Both the position numbers and the translations under genes were made by a program. A stretch of 64,000 nt of DNA, from NCBI GenBank assembly GCA_018398815.1, contig CM031595.1, positions 139,034,559 through 139,098,558 of the forward strand, in the 5' to 3' direction. The notes under the pieces were generated by a model. That model was not told the origin of the DNA and ran no database searches. It worked only from the letters and a program-made list of their open reading frames with translations. Shown in pieces: positions 11,151 to 20,935 of this stretch (within the stretch, counting starts at the first letter, position 1; every line of letters begins with the position of its first letter). The stretch comes from Conus ventricosus. Lineage: Eukaryota; Mollusca; Gastropoda; Neogastropoda; Conidae.

Positions 11151-13293
11151 CATTGGATGGTCAGTGCCTTGAGCTGTATGGACACGGACCCTGGCCGTGA
11201 CACAGTCATGGGACACACTGGCCAACACAACAGGTGGCCCCAACTGTTTTCACCATGTGTTAGAAGCTTCAGAATGGAAGAATGTTCTGGTCAGAATTTG
11301 AGAACGAAGTATCACCCTGTGGTTGGGAATTTACTGTATTTGCAGTTATAGTTGGCAACTTAACAGTATTTGCAGTGAACTGCTGTGTTCTCCAGTTTGG
11401 ACATATCGGTGTTCATAATCAAGTGATTATCAGCAAATATAGATTGAACCATGGCTGCACAGTGTTTGTTTGTGAACTGTTGTCTTCAACGCAGTGCTTG
11501 ACCGGGTACAGCAGCCAGGTGGGGTTTAGATTAGCAGGAAGGAAGAAGGGCTCAGTTGTCATGTAAACCTCGGTGGAATGTCCTCAGCCATGTTTCTTGT
11601 CAGGGGACATAACTCTCCTAAGTGCATGTGGTGGGTATCCTGTCTCGTGATCAGTCTTCTCTTTGATCAGTCCTTTGTGTTCATTGACCCTTCTGTAGAG
11701 CAGGTTAGGGTCGGTAATTTTTTCCTTTTAAACATTGAATTCCCCGTGGGATGCCGGGGTCTTTTGTACAAATAGTTCCCCCTCCTTCTGGACATTCTGT
11801 GCTAGTAATGTCCCCTTTTCCTATCGCTCTCAGTAACTCTGTCTCCTCCTTTGCTGTACTGTCATCTACTGTCCTTTCTGTCTACCATATCTTTTATCTA
11901 TCTTTTCCACAACTCTTCCCACAAATTTCTGCACTGAACGAAGTCAGAGTGAACTGACTGGACTCTCGAGTATAGTGGGAGTATCCGTAACTTTTGTCCC
12001 CAGTCGCTCACTACGAGTCATGACTACTATGAATTATGTTGTTTTTTTGTCAGTTTTCTTTTGACTGGATTAAGTTTTGATGATCCATGTTTTGATGTAG
12101 GAATATGAAAGGTGTCTGAAAGTTAGCACCTTGGAAAATGGCTGGAGGACAAGCTAAAGCGATTGAAGATGGCTCTTGACAAAGCGGGGAGCATTTCCCA
12201 GAACGCTGCCTTTGTACAAGACTGGCATAAACAGTCCACTGTGGATCTCCGGGTGGAGATAAAGTGGTGATATGGAACCAGGTACTAGGTGGTGATAGGA
12301 AGGTTTAAAAACCTTTCTGGGAAAAGGGGTGAATAAGTGTGGCTAGGCTGGCCCTTACACCATAAACCATGGATGGTTTGGATGGGTAAGAGGAGGAGAC
12401 TAGGGTGAAATCAGGAGATTTCTTTTTCATCACTTCCCCACTGCCCCAAGAAGTCTCTCCACAGGTCTGCAAGGCAGAACAAAGCCAGGTGTGAGAACGT
12501 TTCTAACCTAAACTTAAGAGTCCGGGACTGATCGCTCTTTGCTAGTCTGGTATGACTGCCATGGTTCATGAGTTTTTTTCTCAGTGAAGTTTCTTTTTTT
12601 GACGGAAATGAGTTTAAATGATTTGTGTTTTAATGTTGAGGAAGATTTTTTTTCACTGTGGTTGAAACAAATCGTGTTTTATCCTTGATAGAAGTCCCTT
12701 TGCTTATGACATTCTGCTGGACATAATGTAGGCCATGTCGCGGTAGACTTTTTTTTTTGTGTTTGAAAGATGATGAATTTGCACTATGAAGGAAAGCACT
12801 CGCTGCAGAGCGATGGCATGGTACATGTGCAAAAGGGTGAATTCGTTAGCGCTATGTTCGCTGCTTTTGATGGAGCTATAACAGAGTAGTACGTGTGTTG
12901 TTTTGTTGCGTATAAAGCAGCAGGGAGTTTCTTTGTTTTTTGTACTCAGAATGTGCGCTGTTTGAAAAAGGTATTTTGTGGAACACTATTTCTCTTCACT
13001 TCAGCCAATTAGGCAACACATGTAATTTTTTTCAGCTGATTGAAGTCTGCATGTGTGAGTAATTTGGTGACCGTCACTTGAATAACAAATGTTTTTTTAT
13101 CATGTACATTTTTTTTTCTTTTTTTTTGTATTCTAATGCGTCCTTGTTGCCAACAATGGCATAACTTTGTTGTGTGTGACGTAGTTTGCCAGACTGTGTG
13201 GTCGTTGATTTACGTGACTCAAAAGTGAGATTTTTACAAAAATAGGCATTAAGAGATCATGCAACAACATGCCAACCCAGTGGTTGAGGACAT

Positions 13294-13662
13294 GTGGAGT
13301 GTCTGAGAGTGGCTCACAGAAAAGCAGGGGAGCAACTCCACATCCATGCTAGGAGGAAGGCCAGGCATGAAATTTGTCAGTTTCTCCCCTCTGTTGTGGA
13401 GCCTCTTGGAAGGATGGATCCTGAGAGTCGCTCTGAGCCACCTCCAGCAGTGACCACACATCTGGAGTGGCACATTGTCCCATGGCCCACTGACAAAAGG
13501 AGCCAGGGAACCTCCCATGAAACCCCTCCTATCCCACCTGCTGCCCCACAGTCCCCTGATCAGCAACCACTGACAGACAGGAGCGGAATGACTGTCCGCA
13601 GATCTGCCCGCTCCAACAAGGGGTTCCCCCACGCTGGAAGTGGAAGTAGCATGTTAGGATAG
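13294..13662 (+). pseudogene. Gypsy-like pol C-terminal remnant
   Basis: An open frame of 122 codons with ARRKARHEICQFLPSVVEPL, then a proline-rich stretch (PPIPPAAPQSPD) and RRSARSNKG near the C-terminus. A proline-rich linker followed by an RRS-x-R-x-x-KG motif is a common ending of Ty3/Gypsy pol polyproteins downstream of the integrase. The rest of the internal region (10,680-13,290 and 13,665-14,595) shows no recognisable gag, protease, reverse transcriptase or integrase. Assignment rests on context and the short tail motif, so it is tentative. Confidence 0.35.
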
Positions 13663-14595
13663 GCGTGCACCTCCTCCATCTTTTGGAATCTTTTGTGTTT
13701 TTTTTGGTTCTTTTTTTGACATGGGCATATGAATATATTCAGCCAAGTGGACACTTTTTTGTTGGGAAAGGTTTTTGTTGGGTTGGTTGATAATGCTTCC
13801 AACGTGGCTGAAGGCAGTTCATTTGCGTGTATTGCTGCAGATGTTTGTTGAACATTGCATTTCGTTTTTGAAGGTCTTGTGAAGAAATGTTGGTTGCATC
13901 TGTGTATTCAATGTGGACAGTTAATGGGGTATGAAGCACTACCTTTTTAAAAGAAAAAGTTGTCTTGCACCCCGGTATGTAAGAATGAGGATTGACAGAT
14001 GCTGAGGCAAGACAGTACAGGCAATAAATGGCCATACTGCCCCTGAATGCTTGTTGGGAAAGATGCATTTTCCAGATTTACTTTAAAAAGGAAGATCTGA
14101 AAAATGACAGACTTGAGGGCTACAAGTGAAACATGGACTCTTGTTGGGAAAAGGTGAACTCGATGTCCTACTGAATGCGATGCTCAGTTTAGGAGGCGAC
14201 AGAAAAGCGCGAGATTGGCACTTTTAAGTCCCAGGGAGGTGTTTTGGTGTTGTAAGCCCAGGCCCGATTGGTTTTGTAAACTGCTGTCCCTCCGTTCTCT
14301 TGGTCGGTATGACTGCGATTTGTTTTTTTGTTGTACTATATTGATCTTTTGATGAACCATTCGGCATGTTTGATTTTGCTATGTGTGCTGATACGTTTTT
14401 TTGTGTGTTGAATTCTAACGGAATCTACCTTGTCGGTTTAAGTGCTGTCACACTGTTGGTGGTAATTTTTGCTTGACAATTGACCTGTTGAGGGTTATAT
14501 TGTCGCCAAGGATTTTTTTTAATGTATTTTTGTGTGCAAACGGCATGCTATACTATAGGCAAAGTTATGGGACCATAACTGTCAGCAGGGGAGAT

Positions 14596-15339
14596 TGTGA
14601 CCGGACAGAAGTTTACTTCTGCAAATGTTTATTCTTTTGTATGTAGTTGAGCTAAGGGTAGTGTACGTGCATAGGGATTTCAGTGAATTCTGAGTTTCTG
14701 TAGTAGAGTTGATTAGGGTAGTGCAAGTGCATAGGGATTAGCTTGGTTCCAGAATTATCTTTAGAATTCCAATGGATGAGTAGGAATACAATGGTTGGTT
14801 TGTGGATATAATCATCTACTTGGCATAATCTCTGTTTGGGAATGTGCACAAATTACCAGACATTAATGGACATTTATTCATGGCAATGACAAAGCATTGA
14901 TTAATACTGTTATTTACTGAAGCTCAGGGCCTATATTCTGCTGCGTATTAGCAGTTGGTGTAAACTGGGGGCAATAATACCGGCATCCCGCCAGAACGCG
15001 ATCTCTTCCCCACTGCTCGTCACGGCTAGCAGAGGTCTTGCCGGTGCGTTTGACAAGGGAAGACCGGTCTCAGGCTGGTACAGCACCAAGACAAAGAGGA
15101 TGCCTGTTCCACACCAGAGAGGTGGCCGGGACAGATGAACGGGTGTGTCAACACCTTGTCCTGAGGTTGGCTTGGCTTGGTTTGCCTGGCTTGGCTTGGT
15201 TGGCTTGCCTGGCTTGGCTTGGCTGGCTTGGATGGTTGGTTGATCTGGTTTTGATTGACTGAATAAACGAAAATGTCCAACATCAATACGGTCTGGGGTG
15301 ATGGACGGATGATTTCCCCTCTACCCTTGACCTCTCACA
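14596..15339 (+). repeat. 3' LTR
   Basis: 744 bp near-identical partner of the repeat at 9,919, with AATAAA at 15,262-15,267. It is immediately preceded by a purine-rich stretch, CAGCAGGGGAGAT, that can serve as polypurine tract. Confidence 0.85.
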
Positions 15340-15343
15340 CATA

Positions 15344-15610
15344 TGAAACACCACAGCCAGTAGTTGCGCAGTAAATAGCAAAATTTAACTGATTCTGGTA
15401 AAACGTCATAGGGCGGGATGACCATGCTGATGGCACTCTATCACTATTTATTGGCGGATTTAAATATCTAGTTAGCGGGTTTACAAGTCTAACTTGGAAG
15501 CCGTATGATTCATCTACTGCAATGGTTAGTAAACTGAATTCCAAAGATTTGGGGTTATAAAACGCTCCTACATTGTAAGTGGCACTTTCGTTATATTTAA
15601 AAGGTTCCAT
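15344..15610 (-). pseudogene. Structural protein candidate of the virus-like element, 5' part
   Basis: The ATG at 15,610 begins MEPFKYNESATYNVGAFYNP, and 89 codons run open to the retrotransposon junction, including FQVRLVNPLTRYLNPP and a CATTGCGVSY block just before the break. The remaining codons continue at 9,918 on the far side of the LTR element. The start is supported by divergence from the 15,645 gene, leaving a 34 bp intergenic gap like that at 7,333/7,369. Function unknown; see the 3' part. Confidence 0.6.
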
Positions 15611-15644
15611 TTTTTAAATAGTTTTTAAAATAGTTATAAAAAAG

Positions 15645-16290
15645 ATGTACATCTATATAACCCAACAAAACAAACGTGTGTTCTTAACGTACCCAATTGA
15701 CAATAGGCGCGGCGATTGTAGGGTTGCCCTTAAAAAAATTGGTTTTAAAGTAAAATGGTTTAACATATCTGAAAGAGCTAAGAATAACTGGGCGGATGTT
15801 AAGGACGAACAAGGCAATCTATTAAAACATTTAAAAATACCTGATGGTTACTACAACTTTTGTTCTTTAAGAGAAGTATTTAGTAATTTTGGCATTAAGT
15901 TAAAAATTAATGAGGCAAATCTTATAATTACTATAAATTTTCCAGAACTTAAAGAAAAAGTGGAGTACGTTTTTTCTAGAAGCCTTGCCCGAATTTTAGG
16001 CTGTTATGATAGTGGTGAAACATATATTAAAACACATAGCCCTTAAAAAGCGGTCTTTATGAGTATGTAGGCAGTAGACCAGCCGATTTTCTCATGTACC
16101 CGATGTTGTATGTCCATTTGGAAGAGTTAAAAACCGACCGCAATTTGCTTAATGGCAATCCATCTACAGTTCTACAGGCACTACCGTCAACTAAGGCAGG
16201 GTTTTGCGATTATCAGTTATATAAGTTTGACGGAGGATTTAATAATAGTGCTGGAAGTAGAAAAGCGTACTTAATTTTTATGTCCCTGGA
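15645..16290 (+). pseudogene. Minor capsid or penton-like candidate of the virus-like element, truncated
   Basis: The ATG at 15,645 begins MYIYITQQNKRVFL and 133 codons are open, with GDCRVALKKIGFKVKWFNI and a Y-Y-N-F segment before a beta-rich middle. A frameshift near 16,035 leads to VGSRPADFLMYPMLYVHLEE and NLLNGNPSTVLQALPS. I recognise the latter block (Y-V-H-x-x-x-L-x-T, then DG-x-PSTLL-like) from uncharacterised proteins encoded beside the same capsid-like genes in cnidarians and molluscs. Small beta-rich size and position suggest a minor capsid or penton protein; that is inference. The 3' part is lost where an inverted-repeat element begins at 16,290, and no continuation was found beyond 16,521. 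Start choice fits the 34 bp divergent gap to the gene at 15,610. Confidence 0.5.
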
Positions 16291-16521
16291 GAGAATGTCT
16301 TTATACGGGTTCACGATCACCCTATCTTATCTTGCATGCAAGTCCCCGTTTTAAATTAACGATTACGTCAATTTTTAGAGGTTTTTGTGTGTTAATCTTG
16401 TTTGTGAAAAGGTGTTAATTTTAGCCAAAACTGATATGAGAAGGACGTGACTTATGTGAAAAGGGGGGTTTTCGTGCAAAATAAGATATGGTGAGATTGA
16501 ACCCGTATAAAGACATTCTCT
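16290..16521. mobile_element. Short inverted-repeat element (MITE-like)
   Basis: AGAGAATGTCTTTATACGGG at 16,290 recurs inverted, ending at 16,521; the arms match for about 40 bp (through a TATCTTA block), with 232 bp in total. No coding potential. A target duplication was not clear (CTGGA lies on both sides). It marks the right limit of recognisable virus-like sequence. Confidence 0.7.
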
Positions 16522-16691
16522 TCTGGAAAAGCCCTGGAATTTTGTGAAAGATGTGCAAACTTTTTCATGATGTCGAATTTTGCTTTGAAGTTTCTTTACA
16601 AAAACATTGAAATAGGAATAAAAACAGAAATTAAATCACGCACAATGATCGCAGTTTTCAGATTTCCTCTGGCCGGAGGTTTTGCAGACGA

Positions 16692-16749
16692 TTACCAAGG
16701 GAGGTAATTTGTAACGTCATCTATTTGATCAAATTATCTCCCTTGGTAT
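16692..16749. repeat. Inverted repeat, 20 bp arms
   Basis: TTACCAAGGGAGGTAATTTG pairs with CAAATTATCTCCCTTGGTA across an 18 bp loop. An AAGGGAGATAA-like core is frequent in molluscan repeats. Confidence 0.7.
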
Positions 16750-16971
16750 TAACGCTCGCGACGACGTTTGTAAACTTTTTTTTTTTTTAACTAGTTTTTT
16801 AAGTTTTTTTTAATACTTTTTTTTCCTCCAACCAGTCTCTTACACACCATGCATAGTCTGTATGTTCTCTTACAAATGGACATATTTTTTGCTGATTTTA
16901 GTGTTTTGGCATTTAATACAAAGAGTGAGTTTGTTCATGTTCTCATGTGTGGTGTACTGGCACACTCACTC

Positions 16972-17103
16972 TGATAAAAACTGGAAAAAAAGAAATGGCA
17001 GTTTGACTTTTCTCTGTTTAGGTTGATGAAAAAATTGTTTGTTTTTTTTCATCAACCTTAACACAGAAAAATCAAACTGCCGTTTCTGTTTTCAATTTTT
17101 ACT
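16972..17103. repeat. Foldback repeat, ~60 bp arms
   Basis: The left arm (16,972-17,033, containing ATGGCAGTTTGACTTTTC) is repeated inverted at 17,046-17,102 with few mismatches. The spacer is about 12 bp and T/G-rich. It is probably a palindromic MITE, or a foldback created by strand switching. Confidence 0.75.
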
Positions 17104-17141
17104 CCTTGAATTTTGTTCTTGGAAGTCTGTAGGAACCCTGT

Positions 17142-17142
<1 letters not shown>

Positions 17143-17202
<60 letters not shown>

Positions 17203-17630
17203 CTGTCTCTAACGCACTTGCTCTCTCTCTCTCTCTCTATCCAAAAAATTATGTCAAAATTTAAATACGGAATTGAATAGAGAGCACATTGGCTTGTAAG
17301 TACTCAGCCATGTTGAACATCCAAATTAAAATGAAAGGACAGTTGAGAGGCCGCGAGGCCTAGTGTCCTAATTACCTGACCTGACCTGACCTGACCATAT
17401 CTCTCTCTCAGACACACACACACGCACTCCCACAAACACACACACACACACACTGTCTGTCTCTCACACACCTACACCCACACATGCGCGCACGCACTCA
17501 CACTCACACTTACACACACACCATCTCTTTCTCTCTCACATACATAGACACATACACTGTCTCTCTCTCTCACTGTCTCTGTCTCCATGTCTCTGACTTT
17601 TTCACGCATGTGCGCGCACACACACACACT
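17143..17630. repeat. CA and CT microsatellites with a CCTGA-repeat SINE tail
   Basis: (CA)n at 17,143-17,200, (CT)n at 17,219-17,238 and mixed CA/CT runs at 17,401-17,630. Between them, 17,345-17,396 reads GAGGCCGCGAGGCCTAGTG and then (CCTGA)n, which looks like the 3' end of a retroposon. No gene. Confidence 0.6.
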
Positions 17631-17639
17631 AAATTTTTT

Positions 17640-19690
17640 GGTAAGTATTGAATGCCCTGCTATCATTAAAGCAGTTCTTTTCTGGTGTGTTTAGCATGGT
17701 AATCACATACAGAGGTGCATGCACACACACATTCTGGGGTCTGGAAAAATTATGAAAAGCCCTGGAAAAAGTATGGAATTTTTTTGGTCACATCTGTATG
17801 AACCCTGAGGGTAACACACTTGCTTTCCTGTTAACTCTGGTAGACTGAAGCATGCTGGGGAAAGAGAATCACACTACTGGTACCAGGTGATGAAGCTGAT
17901 CCAATCGTGGCAAGTTTGTGCTTAACCTGCAGTGAGCAGACCAGCTGGCTGATTCATTTGCCCCGTCAGGAAAGGGCTTATTGTCTGTCAAGCTGTCACT
18001 ACCATCAGCTTCCTGACTCTATGCAGCTACCATTGGATTTAGAAACTTTAGGGATGGGGGCGGAATTCCCTACTTTGCTTGAATGCTTCACATGTTGGTC
18101 TGTTACATGCCTGTATCAGCATTGTCTGTTCTTCAGGCATGCATTTATAAGGAATGAAAGCCTTTAAAATGGTGAAGGTCAAAGTATCTCAAGTTGAAGT
18201 TTAAAATGATTACTACCCAGATGTGGGCATTCTGATGCTCATTTATAGCGTTTCTAATTAAAACTTGAAGTAAAGTGACCTTTATTTCTGAAATCTGATG
18301 GTTACAGCATTGTCTTGCTTGGATTCCCAGTCACACTGGCATTCAAATAAGGAGATGGTTAATCGTTGGTCCTAGAATGGCAGTTTAATAACTTTTAGAT
18401 CTGCTATGCAGATTTCAACCCAAAAGTTCACAGGTTTTTTTTTTAAAGACCTCTTACAAGAAGAGAGTTACACTTAAGCAGATAAGAATTTTTCAGATGT
18501 GCCCACATCTAAAAGAATTTTTTGCATCTGTCACTGGTGATAAAAAAGAAACAATTTTGTGCCGATTACACATGGGATGCTCTTTTTATATACTCTTGTA
18601 CGTATCTTCTGAAAGGTGAGGAGACCCTTTGGTGCCTATGATGTAATGGGCCACTCGCAGTGCTCAGATGTGCATGACATTCCACATTAACACTTTATTA
18701 CAAAACCTGTTAAAACCATGGATCCATAGGATGTTGATGGTTGTTTCTCTTTCCCTCCTCCCAAAAGAAACTACCACCTTTCATTCAGTTTAAGATTTGT
18801 GTGGAAAATAAATAAGTTGTTAGGCATTTTGAAGATGTTTGAAAGAAGCTTTTTGTTCATTTATTTTTATTTTTCAATAACACAAAGATGCGAGGAACTG
18901 AGTTTGACAACGTAATGGCCCAAATGGGGTCCTGTGCTGTCAGTTGGGCATGAAACAAAAGGAATTGAGTAATATAACTTGTTTCCTGTAGATTTGAATT
19001 TATTCAATCACACGCTCATAGTAAACACTGCCAGTAAACACTGTTCAAGTTGTTCACTGAGTGGCAAAGGGGCAATCTGCAGTCCACAATCATTTGAAAT
19101 TTACTTTGCAATGCTTTTTTTGCCAGTCACACATGATACAATCTGAAAACTGATCTAAATATCTTTTTGCTGAAATTGAAGAGCAATAATACAAATAGCA
19201 ATCATGAGAGCTGGAGCTGACAATTCAAAAGATTGTGTTTTAATTACTCGGCTCTTCAAAAATAAATGTTTGGGCCGGGGAAGGGGTGTGTGCACAAAAT
19301 CTAGAGTCGACTATACAGGCGGATTGGTGGATCAGTAATTTAAAAGGTTAATATTTGGGCATGCATAATACAAATCAAAATATTTGGTAATTGTTCAGTT
19401 TTTCTTGGGGGAGGGGGGGGGGGGGGTGTTGTGCATTGTTGTTAAGCATCATACACAAAATCTTGGAAAGACATAGTAACAAATGCTGATACTGTCTTAC
19501 TAGCTGACTGCAGTTTGTAAACAAATGCTTCCAATAAAACTTAAAGAGGTGAAGGGAAAATAATGTTGACTAGATGTGCATTTGTGATTTGAGTTATCAA
19601 ATGTCAGCATTGTCTGCACTTTTGCAGTATGTACAATCTAGGAGAAAATTCCTCCCAGGATTCTAAAGAAGAAACTTCACATAGTGACCA
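17640..19690. other. Intergenic DNA without recognised genes
   Basis: Two kilobases of non-repetitive, AT-rich sequence. Reading frames are short and show no familiar motif. A G-run of about 16 lies near 19,411-19,426. Confidence 0.6.
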
Positions 19691-19930
19691 GCCGCCGTGG
19701 CGAAGTGGTTAGCGTCACAGACTCCCGGCTGGGAGGTCGTGGGTTCGATTCCCATCAGTCATGTGGGATTTTTCTGCCCTGACCAGCTTCTACCCAGAGT
19801 TGAGTTTGCTGCGGACTCAGTTGGGTAGACTGGGACCACACAGTCGACTTACATCCATTTAATGGATGCGTTTCTGAGAGTGTTGCTCAAATTTCCTGAC
19901 CAACACTGCAGGTGCCGGTATCTCTCGGGC

Positions 19931-19990
19931 CTGGTTGACAACCGATTCCTTTGCGGTCGGCTGGGCTATAAGCAACATTATCTGGTTGAC
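19931..19990 (+). mobile_element. Micro-retroposon (42 bp insert) with 9 bp target duplication
   Basis: CTGGTTGAC occurs at 19,931-19,939 and 19,982-19,990 around a 42 bp insert containing GCGGTCGGCTGGGCTATAAG. The uninterrupted sequence in the homologous repeat near 35,405 has a single CTGGTTGAC-like site (GGTTGACC on the other strand), confirming insertion. Confidence 0.85.
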
Positions 19991-20935
19991 ACCGGGATAT
20001 ATTATGAAAGGAAGCGTAGAGTAAGCCCTGTCATGTAGTCTCAGACCGAAATGGAAATCTGTAGCATCATCTTCATCATCCTCATGCTCATCAATCAGCA
20101 TAAAGAAAATGTCTCAAATTCTGTGGCCCTTCATGCCCTGCTCTCATGGTGACCTCAGTTTCGATGTACTCTCCACGTCTGTGGTCTTGGTTTGGTTCCG
20201 TCGGGGTCACCGGTATCGGCGAGTCTATCGGGGCTGTCGTTGGACGGACGTGGTGGCGCCCTCCGGAGGGAGCGCTCACTCACACCGGCTCCACAACTAA
20301 GCAATTGTTGTCGTCAGTAGTAGAGCTGTGTACCGTGAAGAAAACCGTACCGCGGTATACCGCGATATTTTTTGCCCGTACCGATATTTTCCAACGGTAT
20401 ACCGCCGTCCCCGATCCCATGTAATGTGATGACCATCTGGCCACTTGTACGTACAAGACAGCATGCAGAAGTTGAAACAAACTGAGAAAAGACAGACTCA
20501 CACACCAGTGATCGTTTTTTTTGTAAACAAATTTAATTATTCAGTGTTCACTTTGAATACAAAATCAGGTAAACAAATACTATGAAAAAATATTGTCCAT
20601 TGACTTATGGTTCTATTTTGTTATATGACACAAATATTGATTTCTGTATATAATGTTTGTTGATTTTTGTATTTAAAATGATTAAAAACCAGTTGAAAAA
20701 AATACTATGAAAAAAACAAAAACACTGAATCATGAAATGAAACCTACAGACGGTAGACTTTTTGGATGGATAACAACAAAAAGGGAGAGAAAAGCAAGAG
20801 AAGAAATATACAAGTTTCAAGGGAAAAAATCAACTAATGATCAGACAAAACTGATAATTACATTCCTACCGAGAGAAACGTTTTATTGCTTTTTTATATT
20901 CAACTGTACGAAAACGATTAGGCATGGCAGCCACA

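Larger units (their letters stand above)
9919..15339 (+). mobile_element. LTR retrotransposon (Ty3/Gypsy-like remnant) nested in the virus-like element
   Basis: Two direct repeats of about 740 bp begin TGTGACCGGACAG and end CTCTCACA, so they have TG...CA termini. They flank 3.9 kb of internal DNA. CATA precedes the left LTR (9,915-9,918) and follows the right one (15,340-15,343), a 4 bp target duplication. A primer-binding site and a polypurine stretch are in the right places. The internal part retains only a short pol-like C-terminal reading frame. No reverse transcriptase or integrase was recognised, so the element is defective or non-autonomous. Confidence 0.85.
1..16290. mobile_element. 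Decayed Polinton-type virus-like element, truncated at the window edge
   Basis: Seven decayed genes on both strands form one module: family B polymerase remains, a P-loop packaging-type ATPase, capsid-like proteins and membrane proteins. Polymerase plus ATPase plus capsid candidates is the signature of Polinton/Maverick and polinton-like virus elements. Neighbouring genes are compact, with gaps of about 30-40 bp (ATPase to capsid candidate 29 bp; divergent pair at 7,333/7,369), unlike the surrounding host DNA. Every gene carries frameshifts or stops, and host SINEs and an LTR retrotransposon lie inside, so this is an old chromosomal copy. No integrase or protease was recognised and the left end is outside the window. 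The capsid-like genes do not resemble the canonical Polinton/adintovirus capsid; I recognise them as recurrent uncharacterised proteins of invertebrate genomes. Confidence 0.75.

Noticed and set aside
17746..17812. CTGGAAAAAGTATGGAATTT block as a gene or regulatory element
   Set aside because: It is similar to a widespread animal non-coding repeat and to sequence at 16,522; no boundaries could be defined.
19691..19760. A functional tRNA gene
   Set aside because: A and B boxes are present, but the sequence continues as a dispersed repeat and a complete cloverleaf could not be drawn convincingly, so it is a SINE-type head.
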